The position numbers were made by a program, and so were the translations under genes. DNA of 64,000 nt from Hygrophila difformis (lineage: Eukaryota; Streptophyta; Magnoliopsida; Lamiales; Acanthaceae), in contig JAOANR010000004.1 in NCBI GenBank assembly GCA_030278955.1, forward strand, positions 53,137,459-53,201,458, given 5' to 3'. Below the pieces are notes generated by a model. It was not told the origin of the DNA and did no database searches. It saw nothing but the letters and a program-made list of their open reading frames with translations. Positions 22,800-36,043 of the stretch are shown here, piece by piece (within the stretch, counting starts at the first letter, position 1; each line of letters begins with the position of its first letter).

Positions 22800-23757
22800 C
22801 TTTACATGCAAGAAATGGCGAATCTTCCGAAGTGGGGAGTGAAATTAGGGTTATGGTGATGGAATTGCGAGATGGGAATTGTGAATTTGTAATTGCGATG
22901 GAGAAGGAGAAGAACAGAGAAAGATGAGCCGAGAGCCGGGCGAGTCAACATATATACATACAGTATAGAGACACGGAAAGACAATTATTTGCACTGATGC
23001 CCCTGCGCTTTTGCATTATTACTTTTTAGTCCACTTTTCATTATTTTAATTTTTTGTTCGCTTTTGGGCTTAGGGCTAATTTTATAGATTGTCGAATTGC
23101 GTGCTTTAACAATGGCACTCCAAGTGCACGCAGAATTTGTCAACCAAAGTTTTTCATCTTCAAATGATGCAACTATTTTATAAATTCATTATCAAATACA
23201 ACAAGATTTTGTAACTTGCAATGAAGAGGATGTTATAGAAGAATGTGAGTTGAATATTTGCCACAATTTTATAAATGCTTAGTAGTAGTATAAGTTTAAG
23301 AGTTGAAGACGCATTTTGAAGCATTCTTACTTGACTAAATTCAAAGTGGAAAGGCCAAGTAAGAACAAAGAGGGACAAAATCAACGGGGAAAAGAAGAGG
23401 GAATTGCCTCCCATCAAATTTGTGTAGTATCGGTCTGTATATTGTGAAATTGATTTGCAAAGGCCTTTTCAATAATAAGTACTTTATCATTTTTTTTTCT
23501 ATTTCATTTAAATCACGCGCGAACATGGCATTTGAAACACACGAGAATTATAGGGCATCAGCAATTCAGCATCATGCTCCAAAGTCCACCCTGCAGAACA
23601 CAAAACAATCAATCTCCTTTTCACATCATCAAGAATGTCACATACATATTGGAGTATAACCAACAGTGCTGTCCTGGTTCCACATCATATTCTACTTTCT
23701 AAGTTTCAATAGGAACATAGAACGAACCGGTAAATAAATTTCCTTGTGCAAAAGAAA
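22800..23757. other. IDH promoter region and SLY1 3' flank
   Basis: Holds the IDH 5' leader (22800-22935) with a TATATA-rich stretch near 22951-22965, and the downstream flank of SLY1. No further gene or repeat recognised. Confidence 0.4.
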
Positions 23758-26683
23758 TCAAGCTGCTTGTCCAAAACCAGTTTTCTTCCCTAGCAATGCA
23801 AGCTGCTCCACAAACTCAGCTCCTGTGAGAATCTCAGTGGTGCCATAGATAACATGTTTTGCAGGTTGCTGCTGTCGATGAGCAAGCTCTTGCAGGCTAC
23901 CATATTCTACATAATTTCCACCTCCAATCATAAAAACAATGGCTTCTTTGGATGGTCCCTTAAGGTGGCCACCACCTGACCCCATGGTTGACTTTGGAGC
24001 GCGGGGATCAAATGTGAGGTAAGATTCGATTTCAGGATTTGGTTTCCCCTCCATTAAAGCATCTACTGTTCTCGTCAAAGCCAACTGATGATCACCGGAC
24101 AATAAATTCTTGACACCAGCAGTAACGGCACTGAGTGACTGCCCATAGAGTTTTTCAGCCCAATCAACAATGTTGCTCCTGCTGGCAGAGTTAGCAGATG
24201 CCAATGAAACATTCAATGCCTTTATTTTCTTCATATATTGAAATGCACTGACGTCAACATCAGACTCCCTCAGTGCTGCTTCCACTGCTTCTATGTCGGA
24301 TGAAGGGATATTCTCTGCAGAAATAAGATACATGATAGCAAACCTCAATTTATCCATAGCGGTCCCTTTGCCCTTGATCACAGCAAGAAGATCGCCATGA
24401 TCAATGCCACCTTTCACCATCATGTCACTCTCTTTTTTAGAATAAGAATCAAGAGCCCGCTCCTTGATCGCTGCCAGTAATGCGGTAGCAATATTAGTAT
24501 GCTTGTCAATCACTTGCTTCCGCTGTGTCAGTTCAGGCAAAGAATTCACAGCATTCATCAAATGCTTTGTATTGCCAACTACATCCGTCCCTTCAAACTC
24601 TGCCCCAGCATCACCACCAGTTCGCTTATTCACCTCCTCAACATCTTTCTTATACTTGTTCAACTGTGTTTCAATTTCTACAGCCACTTCTGGAAACTCT
24701 AATGAACCATTGGCTGCCCAAAAGGGGTCTGAGCGATCCAACTCATATTTCATCCCGCCTTGCTCACCTCTCACATTCAAGCTGTTCAACTTCAATCCAA
24801 GCACATCATGCACAAGTGGCTTATATCGGAAATCATGTTGTATAGCAACAGAGAGCTCAAAATTCCGATCAAACAAACACAGTACTGGCCTTTGAAACGA
24901 ACTAGTGAAGTTGCCACCTTCTGTAAACAAATTGTTTTTTGTCAATAAATGGTCCCTCAACTTCTGATCCAGTAAGGATGCTACCATCTCAGCTGGGCCA
25001 CCACGAGGACACCTAATAATTGGCACAACTGCAAGTGTGGCCAAAACACAGAATAACCCTCCCACAATCTTTTCAATTATTTCTTCAATCTCTTTATCGC
25101 CAGCAGATGGATCATTTAACTGAACGTAGCAATTCTTGTAGGCAAGTGAAAATAAGTTGTCCTCTAGTGTGACAAATTCCAAATATTGGTCATGCACCTT
25201 GGCAATCCTCTGTATTGAATCCGAGCTAATAGTCCCTGAAACAGACACAAAACAAAATTTTGTGACTGCAAAGTCCATGAGCAACAAAACACCATATGGC
25301 CATTTTTTCACCGGTTTTCTACACCAGACCATAAGACACCCCTTCCTTAGCATTAGTATTTAGTAGTGTAATTTATATGACATCCAAAAAGGTCTTATTC
25401 ACTGAAAAGCAATTGCTAATCTTATGTGTCCTTGAATTTCCCTTATATCATCTCATAAATAAGTAAATAACTAAAAGATTGTCAAAGCAAGAAAACACCA
25501 TAATATGTTCCCTGCCATCTCTGATTGCTATGAAAGAGGGATCAGATACAATGGCAAAGAGGGGATGTAATATCTTTATTAATGACAACAGCTAAGATGA
25601 ACAAGCATTGACAAGGGTGCACTCAGCAGACAAGATCAGTAAACATTAGAGATCATATCAGATGAGGGGCAAGTAAATCAAACAATATATTACTAGCTTG
25701 TTTGTTTTTTACTTCTCGGAATTAAGGGGTGTTTGGCTTAGATATGGAAACTGAATTGGTATTGGATTCAAATCATATTGGTTTTAATTAAAAATTTACC
25801 TAACGCATATACAGTATTTGGCAGCTAATCGGTATCCTAACTTTAAATACTATATTTCGAAACAAAAGATTTAGATATGAGTCCAATTCTTTATATGCAA
25901 CTCCTCTCACCAGTGCCCCTTTAGTTTTCAATTGTTTTTCATTAGCTTAAATATTCTTTCTATATCTGTTTGATGTTCCTTTGTATAATTTCAACAGAAT
26001 ATTGAGTTTGTTTCGAATGGTGTGAGGCTAATTGAACCTGTGTAGTTGTGGCGAGTACTCGAATTACATATCCATTGCAATGAAGTATGAAATTCCCATT
26101 ATATTATTCACTAAGTGCTAACGAACTAAATAACCAACAGGAGCAGCATTCCAATTTCAAAGAAGCTGAAAGGAACAACAACAACAAAAACAAAAGTAGT
26201 ATACAAACTTACCAGTGGCGAGGTCCTCCAGGAGTGGCCTGGGAATGGAGGATGAGAAATTGAGGTGGAAGGAGTCATAAAGAGATCCAGAAGCGTCGGA
26301 GACAATGCGCTTGACATTGTATGGCGTGGGCTGTATGAAGTAGACAGCAGGCACATCATGGACGGGGTTGCGATCCTTGTCGATAAGGAAATAGAGGGTG
26401 ACGCCGTGCTTGCGCAAGTCTTTGACATGGATCAAGGGCGAGAGTATATCCTGGCAAAACCTGTCGTATATTAGGATCTTGTAGACCTCGTCGTTGGCGG
26501 TTCCGCCGGGAACGGCCACGGCTTGATTGAGATTCAACATCCGGATTATGCAATCTAGCAATGAAAACAACAGGTGCAATTCATGTATTCAATTGGATAT
26601 GGCGAGAATTGCAGCAAACGAGGGGGAGGAGATTCGATTCGATCCATACCTGTTTGCTTCTGACGAAGGTTTAAGGTCGCCAT
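23758..26683 (-). CDS. SLY1: SLY1 family Sec1/Munc18 protein (ER-Golgi SNARE regulator)
   Basis: Sec1/Munc18 protein that binds Sed5/SYP3-type syntaxins and supports ER-to-Golgi vesicle fusion. Three exons (26650-26683, 26213-26554, 23758-25235) total 1854 nt, 617 residues, in phase. It begins MATLNLRQKQTDCIIRMLNL, then VYKILIYDRFCQDILSPL, the HGVTLYFLIDKDRNPVHDVP segment, GGPAEMVASLLDQKLRDHL, LCLFDRNFEL and PLVHDVLGLKLN. Near the C-terminus it has EAIVFMIGGGNYVEY and the YGTTEILTGAEFVEQL end. Length and motifs fit plant SLY1 (Arabidopsis At2g17980). The first exon codes only 11 residues and is easily missed. An upstream frame at 25236-25353 is intron sequence. Confidence 0.95.
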
Positions 26684-26995
26684 TCAGATCGCTGGAAAAG
26701 AAGCGAGGAGAAGTAGGTATGAGAGGAAATGGGGATCTCAAAATAGAAGGAATTGCGGGGAGTGGGTAGCGAGCCTCAGTGGTGTATGGATACCAGTACC
26801 GTACTGGTTGTTTTTATTCCGTTGCCGGCGCCGGCGGGGCTTCGTAGACGGTGGCGGTTCGGTGGATGGCGGTAGATCGGTTCTTGCTCCAAACGCGTCG
26901 TTGTTACCCAATGCCTTCTCAAGTTGGGGGGTGAAGCAAAATCTGGACTTCTGCACAGGACATTGAAAAATACAGGGTCAAAATTGCAATTACTT

Positions 26996-27051
26996 AATAT
27001 TGCACTTATGCCATGAGATTTTATAATATTGTACTTACACCATGATATTTG
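26996..27051. repeat. Short tandem repeat (two units; third copy at 30909)
   Basis: Units of about 27 bp (AATATTGCACTTATGCCATG... and AATATTGTACTTACACCATG...) stand at 26996 and 27025. A third copy (AATATTGCACTTACGCCATG...) is at 30909-30935, on the far side of the MITE/LINE block, as though one array had been split by insertions. Confidence 0.5.
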
Positions 27052-27080
27052 AGATATACTACTCCCTCCCTTCTTTTTTA

Positions 27081-27561
27081 CTCCCTCCGTCCCGCGAAGA
27101 TTGAACCCTTTCTTTTGAGCACGGTAATTTAGGTAGTGGAGTTTAGTAATTAAAGTGGTGTGAGTATTTGTGTTTAAGATTCTAATGAATTTTTATACTG
27201 TTTATTGTTTAACTTTGACTTAATATTATCGAAATGATGTAATTAGAGAAAAATATTCAAGTGTGGTCTTGTTAGAATCGTCTAATCGTGTAGTTTTAGA
27301 ATATATATTTTATACAAATTTTATTTGTATCAATTTTGTAATATTAAGAATTAAAGAAATATAGGGGACTTTGTGTAGGAAAGTAAAAATGCATTGGAAT
27401 TTGTGCAGAATAGTAAAAGTAAATATTTTTAATGTGATTTGACAATAATTAAGTTTCTAATCAAACTTATATTAATTTAATTTTTCTAAAAAGAGAAAGT
27501 GATCAAACTTCGTGGGACACCCCAAAAGGAATAGGGGTCAAACTTCGTGGGACGGAGGTAG
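27081..27561. mobile_element. Stowaway-like MITE, 481 bp (copy B)
   Basis: The TIR CTCCCTCCGTCCCGCGAAG and the inverted CTTCGTGGGACGGAGG lie between TA (27079-27080, 27562-27563). It is homologous end to end with 18849-19330, sharing GAGCACGGTAATTTAGGTA, GTCTTGTTAGAATCGTCTAA and CAAACTTCGTGGGAC. Confidence 0.85.
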
Positions 27562-27687
27562 TACTATATTAGGTAATTATTGGATGTTATTCTATGATTT
27601 TACTATATTATTCTTTAATTTACATAAAATGTTATTTTTTATATTTATTATGAATGAATTTATTTGAAGGGTAAAAAAATTATGAAT

Positions 27688-29540
27688 TAATTGAAATTCC
27701 TTGTTGATAGAGTTCATGCTACCTTGAACTCATGGAAGAGAGGGTTATTTAGTAAGGCGGGTCAAGTAACATTGGCAATGGCAGTTTTAAATGCCATCCC
27801 GACTTGCATTATGCAGACGATATGGGTCTCATCTTCTATTTGTGCCAAACTTGATAAGATCACACCGGAGTTTATATGGAAGGATGTTCGTGGTCATTGT
27901 CTTCACCTTGTTGCTTGGGATAAGGTTGCTTTGCCACGATCCATGGGTGGTCTTGGTGTTCGGAATAGTAGGGATATTAATATCTCTCTGCTTGGTAAAC
28001 TTCTTCATGAGGTTGTTAATGGGACGCATAAAACTTGGGTGAGCTTGATCATTGGAAAATATGGATGTGGCACATGCCTGTTTCGACATAGACCAGGCTC
28101 GTCTCCAACCTTTCAAGCCCTTGTTCGTGTCAGCCCTCTTCTCATGCCAGGGTTTTTGTAGCTACTTGGGAATGGTAGCTGTAGTTTTTGGTATGGGTCA
28201 TGGCTTCGTGGTGGCCCTATAGCGCCTCGGATCCCGTTTGTTCATGTGGCCGATACCGAGCTTCAAGTTAAGAATGTGTATGTGGGTGGTAGATGGTGCT
28301 GGGAGAACATGGTTACTTTAATTCCAAATACCATATTATCTGAAATCCATGACTTGGTGCCTGTGATGCTTCACCCTGAAAGCAGCGGATGTCTGGTGTT
28401 GGAGTGGTAGTGCTTCTGCCAAGTACACAGTCTTGGCTGCATATATTTAGCTGCTACAGCAACGGGGATGTCAGAATGATGGAGATCGTGCGTGGGTTTG
28501 GAAATTACATCTCCTGGAGAAGCTCCGCTTGCTTGCTTGGTTTATTACTCATAATTCTCTACCTACTAACTTTGCGTGCTCGTCGAGCTCTTACTTCTTT
28601 AGCTGCATGCGCATATGTAATGCCTCGGATGAATCTATTTGGCACATGTTTTTTGGTTGTGCTTGGGTTGTTGCTGCTTGGAGCTTGTTGATGGTATGCC
28701 CATTTATTTCTCCTCCGAATCCATCCACTTATTTGGCTTTTTGGTTTCAGTGCATCACAAGGCCATGGGATAGCCAGCAATGGGATCTTCTATGGGCACT
28801 CTGGAGAGACCGAAATGCTTATTGCATGGGGGGAACTTCAGTGGATTCCTTGCGGTCGATCATGATGCTCGCAACTTAGGCATGGATCTGCTTGTGGTAA
28901 GTCTCCTATTAATAAATCTCTTCGCCTCGTTTCTTGGAATCCGGGCCATCATGTTGGGGTTTTATTGCATGTTGACGGAAGTTATCTGGGAAATCCCGGT
29001 TCGGCAGGTTTTGGTGGTATGATCCGCACTGTGGATGGGCTGTGGGTCGAGGGTTTCCCGGGTTTTGTAGGGGTGGCTAAGTTACAGGGTATTTGGAATG
29101 GTATGTTGGCTCTTCATCGTCGTGGAGTTTCCTCGGCTCTCTGCTATTCTGATTCGGGTTGAGGCACTTCGCCTGTTATCCCGTGGTGTCTCTAGCGATA
29201 ATCTGCTTTGTCCTTTGGTGCGCTCCATTCGTGATTTTATGCAGCAACACTCTGGCTATCGTTGGTGTCATCTTCTGCGTGAGGGCAATCCTGTGGCTGA
29301 TGCCTTAGCTCGGTGTGGGGCTAAGTCAGTGGATTTCTTTACAATTTGGGCGTTCCCGCCAGATGATGTGCGTCATTGTCTTGCACTGGATTCGATGGGG
29401 GCTTGGTTCCCTCATTTCTAGGCCTGTTGGTTTCATTTTCTTATTTTTTCTTATGTTCTTCTCCCCTTTTTTCTTTTGTTGTAGATTTTTTAGTCTTATA
29501 ATCCTTCGCTGACGCTTTGCATCTTTTACCAAAAAAAAAA
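27688..29540 (+). mobile_element. 5'-truncated LINE (L1 type with RNase H), frame-broken
   Basis: 3' portion of a non-LTR retrotransposon. It opens in the post-RT region (VHATLNSWKRGLFSKAGQ, LVAWDKVALPRSMGGLGVRN), passes a zf-RVT-like segment (ESIWHMFFGCAWVVAAWSL near 28640) and ends with an RNase H domain (HVDGSYLGNPGSAGFGGMI near 28967; REGNPVADALARCGAKS near 29281). An A-run ends it at 29531-29540. At least four frame changes or stops separate these pieces, so it is dead. A LINE-encoded RNase H is a known plant L1 feature. The truncated 5' end and A-tail fit target-primed integration. Confidence 0.85.
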
Positions 29541-29560
29541 TGTAAACATTGATTATTTTT

Positions 29561-30722
29561 TTGGCTTAACAGCCTGCACAGGCTAGGAAAAAAAGAAAAA
29601 TACAATGAAAAAAAGAAGCCTAAAAAAAACAGAAGTGCAAGGCAATCCCAATTATTGCATAGGAAACCAGGTTCCAGCAGCATCAGCCGCTAGAAGAGGC
29701 TTTATTGAATCCGGGGGAAAGGCCCAAGTCGTGTAGAATAATTCACTTTCAGCTCCCAACTTTGCGAGCCCATCCGCCACCGCATTACCCTCCCTTAATA
29801 TATGCTCAAACCTACAAGTTATGAAGGAGCCCCTGACGTCCTGAATCATTGCCACAAGCGCAACTAGCCAATGATCACTGGTAATAGGAGATCTTAACAT
29901 GGCCAAAGCATGACTAGAATCGCATCTGCACAGCACCTCAACAGTGCCCTTCCGCTTTGCCAAGAGAAGTCCTTCAAGAATCCCTTTCAACTCCGCATGT
30001 AGCACTGATGTGTGGCCAAGGAATCCGGAAACGCCGCCCAGCCACGAACCATCTACATCTCTAAGAACAGCTCCGTAACCCGCACGTCCTCTCCTCGCAA
30101 GGAAAGAACCATCCGAGTGAATAAAGATCCCATGCCACCTACCCATATTCCAACGAACCAAGCGAGGTTGCTGATTCTTGCTGCTTGGCGCTGGCTGAAC
30201 CCTCTTTATTTCATCCTGAAGGTGAAACACTCTACGTTGGATCAGTTGGGGGGTAGAGGCCCGTCCCTGGAAGACTCTCAAATTCCTTTCCATCCAAAAA
30301 CTCCATAATGCAGCGATGAATAGAGAGCCAAAGTAATGAAACATGCCCTTCAAACAAAATCGAATATCCTCTTTCTCCACTGTCCCCAAGTCCAGGGGTA
30401 CTTCCACCCCAATCTTTGTCCAAGCAGCAGCTACCCACGGACAATAAAATAGGGCATGGCACCAATTCTCTTCTTCGATACCACATATACTACATAAAGG
30501 CGAGGTGGCCAGGTTCCTTTGGAAACGCAAGTAATTACAAGGAAGAGCCTTGTGCGATATGCACCAAATCAAGAAACATATTTTCTCGGGAAAATATGAG
30601 GACCACATCCAACTCCATCCTTTCGAAAGACTGTCTGGCCCAAGCAGCAGCCGATAACCAGCCTTTGCCGAATAGAGTCCATCAACCGAGGTGTTCCACA
30701 ACCAACCATCGACACTAGTCGG
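29561..30722 (-). mobile_element. 5'-truncated LINE on the minus strand, last 349 codons open
   Basis: A second L1-type LINE, tail to tail with the first. The minus-strand frame 29652-30701 is uninterrupted for 349 codons: zf-RVT (CFLIWCISHKALPCNYLRFQ, CSICGIEEENWCHALFYCPW), then RNase H (HSDGSFLARRGRAGYGAVLR; HAELKGILEGLLLAK; CDSSHALAML; REGNAVADGLAKLGAES), ending AGTWFPMQ. The 3' tail is T/A-rich with the palindromic phrase AGCCTGTGCAGGCT. RT and endonuclease are missing. The open frame suggests this copy is younger than its neighbour. Confidence 0.85.
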
Positions 30723-32412
30723 ATGTAGACATGGCGGGGGGATTATTAAAATAAATAACCAAGCTGAAAGAGAACTATATGATTATTTAATGGAGGGAGT
30801 AAATTACTATTTGCAATAAAGCGTCAAAATGTGCACTTATGTACATACAAGTTACCACCCACTAAGGTTCAAAAATAAAAGAATAACGATACTTCCCTCA
30901 AATTTGATAATATTGCACTTACGCCATGAGATTTGAGATTGAGATACTAATATTCACATGTTGCTTTGTCCAATAAGTGGTTCATTTGATCTTTTAATAA
31001 TTTTTAAATAGCTACAGATGTTTGGTGTTTAATATTAACATTTTGAATTAGAGTTTAAATGTTAAAAGTTTGGACTATTAAAGTGAAACAAATATTTTAG
31101 GGGTATTTATAGATTCTTAAGAAGTTTTAGTATTTTCAAAAAGTAAATATTAAAGTCAATTCCCAAACGGAATGCGACACTAAAGATATCATAAATGATT
31201 TTTAGAATGAGTACAATGTACTTAATTATGTATAATAATGACAAATACTAATACTTTTAAATAATATAAAAATTAATTTGATTAATGCAATTAAATTAAT
31301 GAATATTATACATTAAAATTAACATGACATATATAGGCTATAGGCTATAGGCTCTAGCCCTTGCCTACACTCCGTAGAAATCTAAAGTTATATATAGGCT
31401 ATAATTTTCCAGCTGCAAGGGATTCTAAACGAGAGGATGCATGTTTGTACTTTAATGCTCATCAGATATATTCCAAAAAAATCAATTGCTAATTCACAAT
31501 GGCATCCAAGATACTCATCTTTATCCATTTGTGTTTAATAATTCATACGCATTTAAAGATGGCGATGTAGCTCATTCGTTTTATATTTTTTTTGAGAGAA
31601 ATGTGGTTGCAGATGTATAATGGCGAAACCTGAATTGTCTTTTAAAAAGGGTGGATTTCTACTTAAAAAGAAATTATCACAAATAAAATTGGAATTTTAT
31701 AGTGTTTTTTTTTTTTTTTTTAATTTGCGGACTCTAGGATCTTACTTGCAAAAAAAAATGTGTATTCCTACTCCATCATTTTTTCTCTCAAATATCAACT
31801 TATTTGTAAACTAACGACGAATTTCAGCATTACCTTTCTTTTTGGTTTAAAAAAACGAAGAAAAATATACCTTACTTGAGGTGACTAAATCCATTCAGCA
31901 CGCAATCCGATTATATAATTCGACTTGTAAAAAGCAAGTACTTCAAATACTACTACGCACTCTCGAAAGCAGTAAGCAAATAAACAACTGTTGTATTGAT
32001 TTTCAACAAATCACGTGGCAGTAATTGATTTGCCCGTGGGCAGGCCATACGGGGCGGATAGCGGACCCGGCCCGGACGAAACCCAAATAAATCCCCACCC
32101 CAACCCAGTTTCCTCATTTCTTGTCAAAAAAGTCATTTTGGTTTCCCATCCGCATTTTCTCCCTTTCCCGTCCTTTTCCATTTCCATTTTGTGCAAATTG
32201 CTTACTCCATATACTTTTATCTCATCATTATCATTGTAAATCTACTCGCAATAAAAATTTTCCGTTTCCTCCCCGATCCAATTCAATTTCCTTGCTTCAA
32301 TTTGTACTGTCTCAACTGCTTCTAAATTTTTTAGAGGCCCTTTGTGATTTTGTTGTTTTCCATTACTAGGGTTAGCGTTTTTTCATTCATTTGTGTTCCT
32401 TCCAACAAATCC
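30723..32412. other. AT-rich intergenic region and DSK2 promoter
   Basis: No ORF with recognisable content. It includes the phrase GGCTATAGGCTATAGGCTCTAG near 31335, homopolymer T runs (31704-31720) and, from about 32200, the CT-rich leader of the DSK2 gene. The stretch 32013-32100 (GGCGGATAGCGGACCCGGCCC) is unusually GC-rich. Confidence 0.4.
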
Positions 32413-33545
32413 ATGGGTGCGGAGGGTGAGTCCAGCGTGACTGCTTCAGGGGGTGAGCAGGTGAACATAAACATTCGATGCTCTAACGGCTCCAAATTCT
32501 CGGTTAAAACCGGCCTCGAATTGACCGTGAGGGAATTCAAAGGTGTGTTGGCGCAGAATTGCGATGTGCCAGCTGAACAACAGCGTTTGATTCATAAAGG
32601 CCGGATCTTGAAGGATGACCAAACCCTTGCCAGCTACGGTATATATATGTTTTTCCAATCAGTTTCCCTATTTTTTTTTTCGTCCGTCTGATTTGTTTTT
32701 TAAAGTTGATTTAGGTGAAGGAGTTTATTTTGGGTTTGTGGTCAATTTAATCTTTCCCCCCATTGTTTTTTATGTGGATAATTGAAATACCGATTATTGG
32801 ATAGACATGTGTTTCAAATGTTTTCTGATCTTTGTACCTTGGAAAGTTTAGTGGCTAACATGATTTGTTGATCTGGTTACCAAACCTAATTTTTTTTTGT
32901 GTGGTGTGGCGATTCTAACGCCGCTTGCTGGCTATCAAATGAAGATGCCATGAATTTCAGCGTTAAAAAAGTTGCACTTGCATCAGGGGATCACATGATA
33001 ATTGAATTCTGAAAAAGGAAATTGGCTATGAATAAGTTTAGTCATTAGGTAGACTCTGTTGCTTAACGAGATATACATGTAGCTAATGGCAAATTAGCTT
33101 GTGGTAATGCATCTCGGAGATTGTGATCTATTTCAGTGATACCTTTTTCCATGATTTGCAGCTCACGTGAACACTTGATTGATCTGATTGCCCACAATTG
33201 TAGATTGACACGCGGCATATAATTATAAGATAATAATTTCCACCAAACATCAGCATCAAAATCATTAGCTTGTCCTTCTGAACCGAATATGAGATACTTC
33301 TTGATATGGAAAAATTAATAGTACATATGCTTATTTCCTTCGGATTGAGAATCTAACTTGTTTTTCGGTTGGGACCATTTATATATTTTGTCGTGTTGCG
33401 TCTGTGGGAACATATTTTGTCAAGGTCCGTGATGTACGGCATGTGTATGCTATGAAATATTGTTTAGATGCATCTCTGCTACCTTTTACTACCTGTATTC
33501 ATTAATTATTGTTTAATGCCAATGTCTTCTTTGGTTTTTTTTTTT

Positions 33546-33576
<31 letters not shown>

Positions 33577-35985
33577 GCGGGTTGGGTTGACATTTCAGTG
33601 CTATGTGATGGTTGCATTTCTTTTGACTTCATGGTTTGCTCAGGATGGGTAAATGTTAATTATTGATGCACATTATTTAATTCATTTTGAATATGGGTAC
33701 CGCTATCTGGACAAAACTAATGTGGGCACATTGGGAGTTAACAAAAGAATTTTTTCAATGCTTCCTCTCTCATCCTATAATCTTGATAATGAACCATATT
33801 CCCTTTGCTTAAATAGGTTTACAGGCGGATCACACAGTTCATATGGTTCGTGGTTCTGCACCAGCAGCATCTCCTCCTGCTGTTGTTCCTCCAAGTGCAG
33901 AAAACACCAACAATGTTCCTGCTGCAACACAAGGTGGTAACCCCAGTACAGTGGGCGCTGGACAGACAGGTACTGGTGCATCCCTATTTCCTGGGCTAGG
34001 ATTAGGTGGACTTGGTGGCACTGGAGGAGCGCCTGGGATGTTTGGTGCTGGACTTCCTGAGTTTGAGAGGGTGCAGCAACAATTAACTCAAAACCCTAAC
34101 ATGATGAGAGATATTATGAACATGCCTGCAATTCAAAACCTAATGAATAATCCTGAGATTATGCGTAGCTTGATTATGAGTAACCCTCAAATGCGAGAGA
34201 TAATTGACCGGAACCCTGAACTTGCTCACATTCTGAATGATCCCAGCATTCTTCGTCAAACACTTGAAGCTGCAAGGAACCCAGAGTTAATGCGAGAGAT
34301 GATGCGAAACACTGACAGAGCAATGAGTAATATTGAATCTTCCCCTGAAGGATTTAACATGTTGAGGCGCATGTATGAAAATGTCCAAGAACCCTTTTTG
34401 AATGCAACGACAATGGGCGGTCGAGGTACCAATGATGCTGGATCAAATCCATTTGCAGCTCTTCTGGGGAATCAGGGTGCTGCCCAAAACAGAGAGGGGC
34501 CTAATTCTTCTTCAACTGCTGGGCCTGAATTGACTACAGGAACAACTGTTCCAAACACCAACCCACTTCCCAATCCATGGAGTAATACTGGTAATGAAAT
34601 GCCAGAAAGTTGATATTTTTCTATTCCATCCTTATCCATTTTCTTTGACTTGTTTCTGTGTGACATGCCTAACCATGGTTTCACTGCTTGTTTTCTGTAT
34701 TTTAAAGTTATAATGTTCTATATTTGACCTTCTGGTTATGCTCTGTTCTCACTATTCCTCTTCATCATACAGTCTTATGTAATCTGCAAGACTGGTTCTG
34801 CAGTAGATATGTTTCTATTGTTTTCTTGATCTTTCCTATTGAATGAAGTGCATGCGTCACTCCGATTCTAGTTGAATATTTATTACCCCATTTACTTGTC
34901 TGGTAGGCGAACTTTGGATTATGCTTTCAACCCCCAACCCTAACTTATCATTTTAGTTATGTTAAACCCTTTAGTTTTTTCATAAGATTTTTTTTTTGGC
35001 TGCTTTTCATTGCTTGACATATGAACATATTTAGCTCTTGGGAGTTGGGACTATTTCACAAATCACAGGCAGTAATGACTGACTTGTTTTCTGTTTGAAA
35101 ATAGTATTTGTGTATGATTTTATGCTCATTTGTCTGTAATGGTCCTTACTGGTTGAATGCTTGTGTTTGCTATTTAGGAGGTACTCAAACAAATAATACT
35201 GCACGAACTAATCCAACTGGTGAAGCAAGAGCACCACCTGTTGCAGGTTTAGGAGGGCTTGGCCTTCCTGAATTGGAGCGTGCAGGCATGCCAGATCCCT
35301 CTACATTTAGTCAGTTAATGCAGAATCCAGCTATGGCACAGATGATGCAAAGCTTGCTTTCGAACCCTCAATACCTGGATCAAGTACAACTCATATGGCT
35401 TTGGAAATTCAATATATATTATTCCATTTTCTTTTAAGTTATATTGAAAGTGGAACTTTGTTTCAGATTCTAGGCCTCAATCCGCAACTTCGCAGCATGT
35501 TTGACATGAACCCCCAATTACGAGAAATGATGCAAAATCCGGAAATTCTTCGAGAGTTGACTTCGCCCAATACCATGCAGGTATACCGTAGTTGTCTTTA
35601 TCTCCTAAAATTCTGTATATTTCTTTTCTTCTTCCGTCTCTTCAGGCCCTACTTTCTCTTTTTTGTGGGGATAGGTAGTCCTTGACTATTTTTTAATTGT
35701 GCTTATGCACAAGATGGCTGTTCTATTTATAAAATTGAGAGCATCATATGCAATATTAACACGAGTGGCGTGACTTTACTTATTGAACAATCTTAAAAGT
35801 TAGTTATTTATTTTTATAACAAGAACGATTTGTTCACCCAATGTTTTGGCAGGTCACAGAGTTTTTCATTTAGATTTCTTTGACCGTTGACTCAATTTAT
35901 GACTAACTGAAACTTCTTTCTACATGTTTCCCTTTGTCAAATAACTGTTGGATACACTCTATCTAAGTATGTGTGTGTGTTTTTT

Positions 35986-36043
<58 letters not shown>

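Noticed and set aside
22800..22811. Upstream in-frame start (MHVK) for IDH
   Set aside because: Family members begin MSRR; the extra four residues are not typical. It cannot be excluded.
22326..22859. 177-codon plus-strand frame over the IDH first exon
   Set aside because: Antisense to a conserved exon; composition (His/Arg-rich) is what the reverse of such an exon gives.
25735..25925. MITE in SLY1 intron 2 (TTAAGGGGTGTTTGG ... GTGCCCCTTTA)
   Set aside because: The proposed ends pair poorly and no duplication is clear.
29553..30746. Target duplication GATTATT for the minus-strand LINE
   Set aside because: Only 7 bp next to a T-run; too weak to claim.
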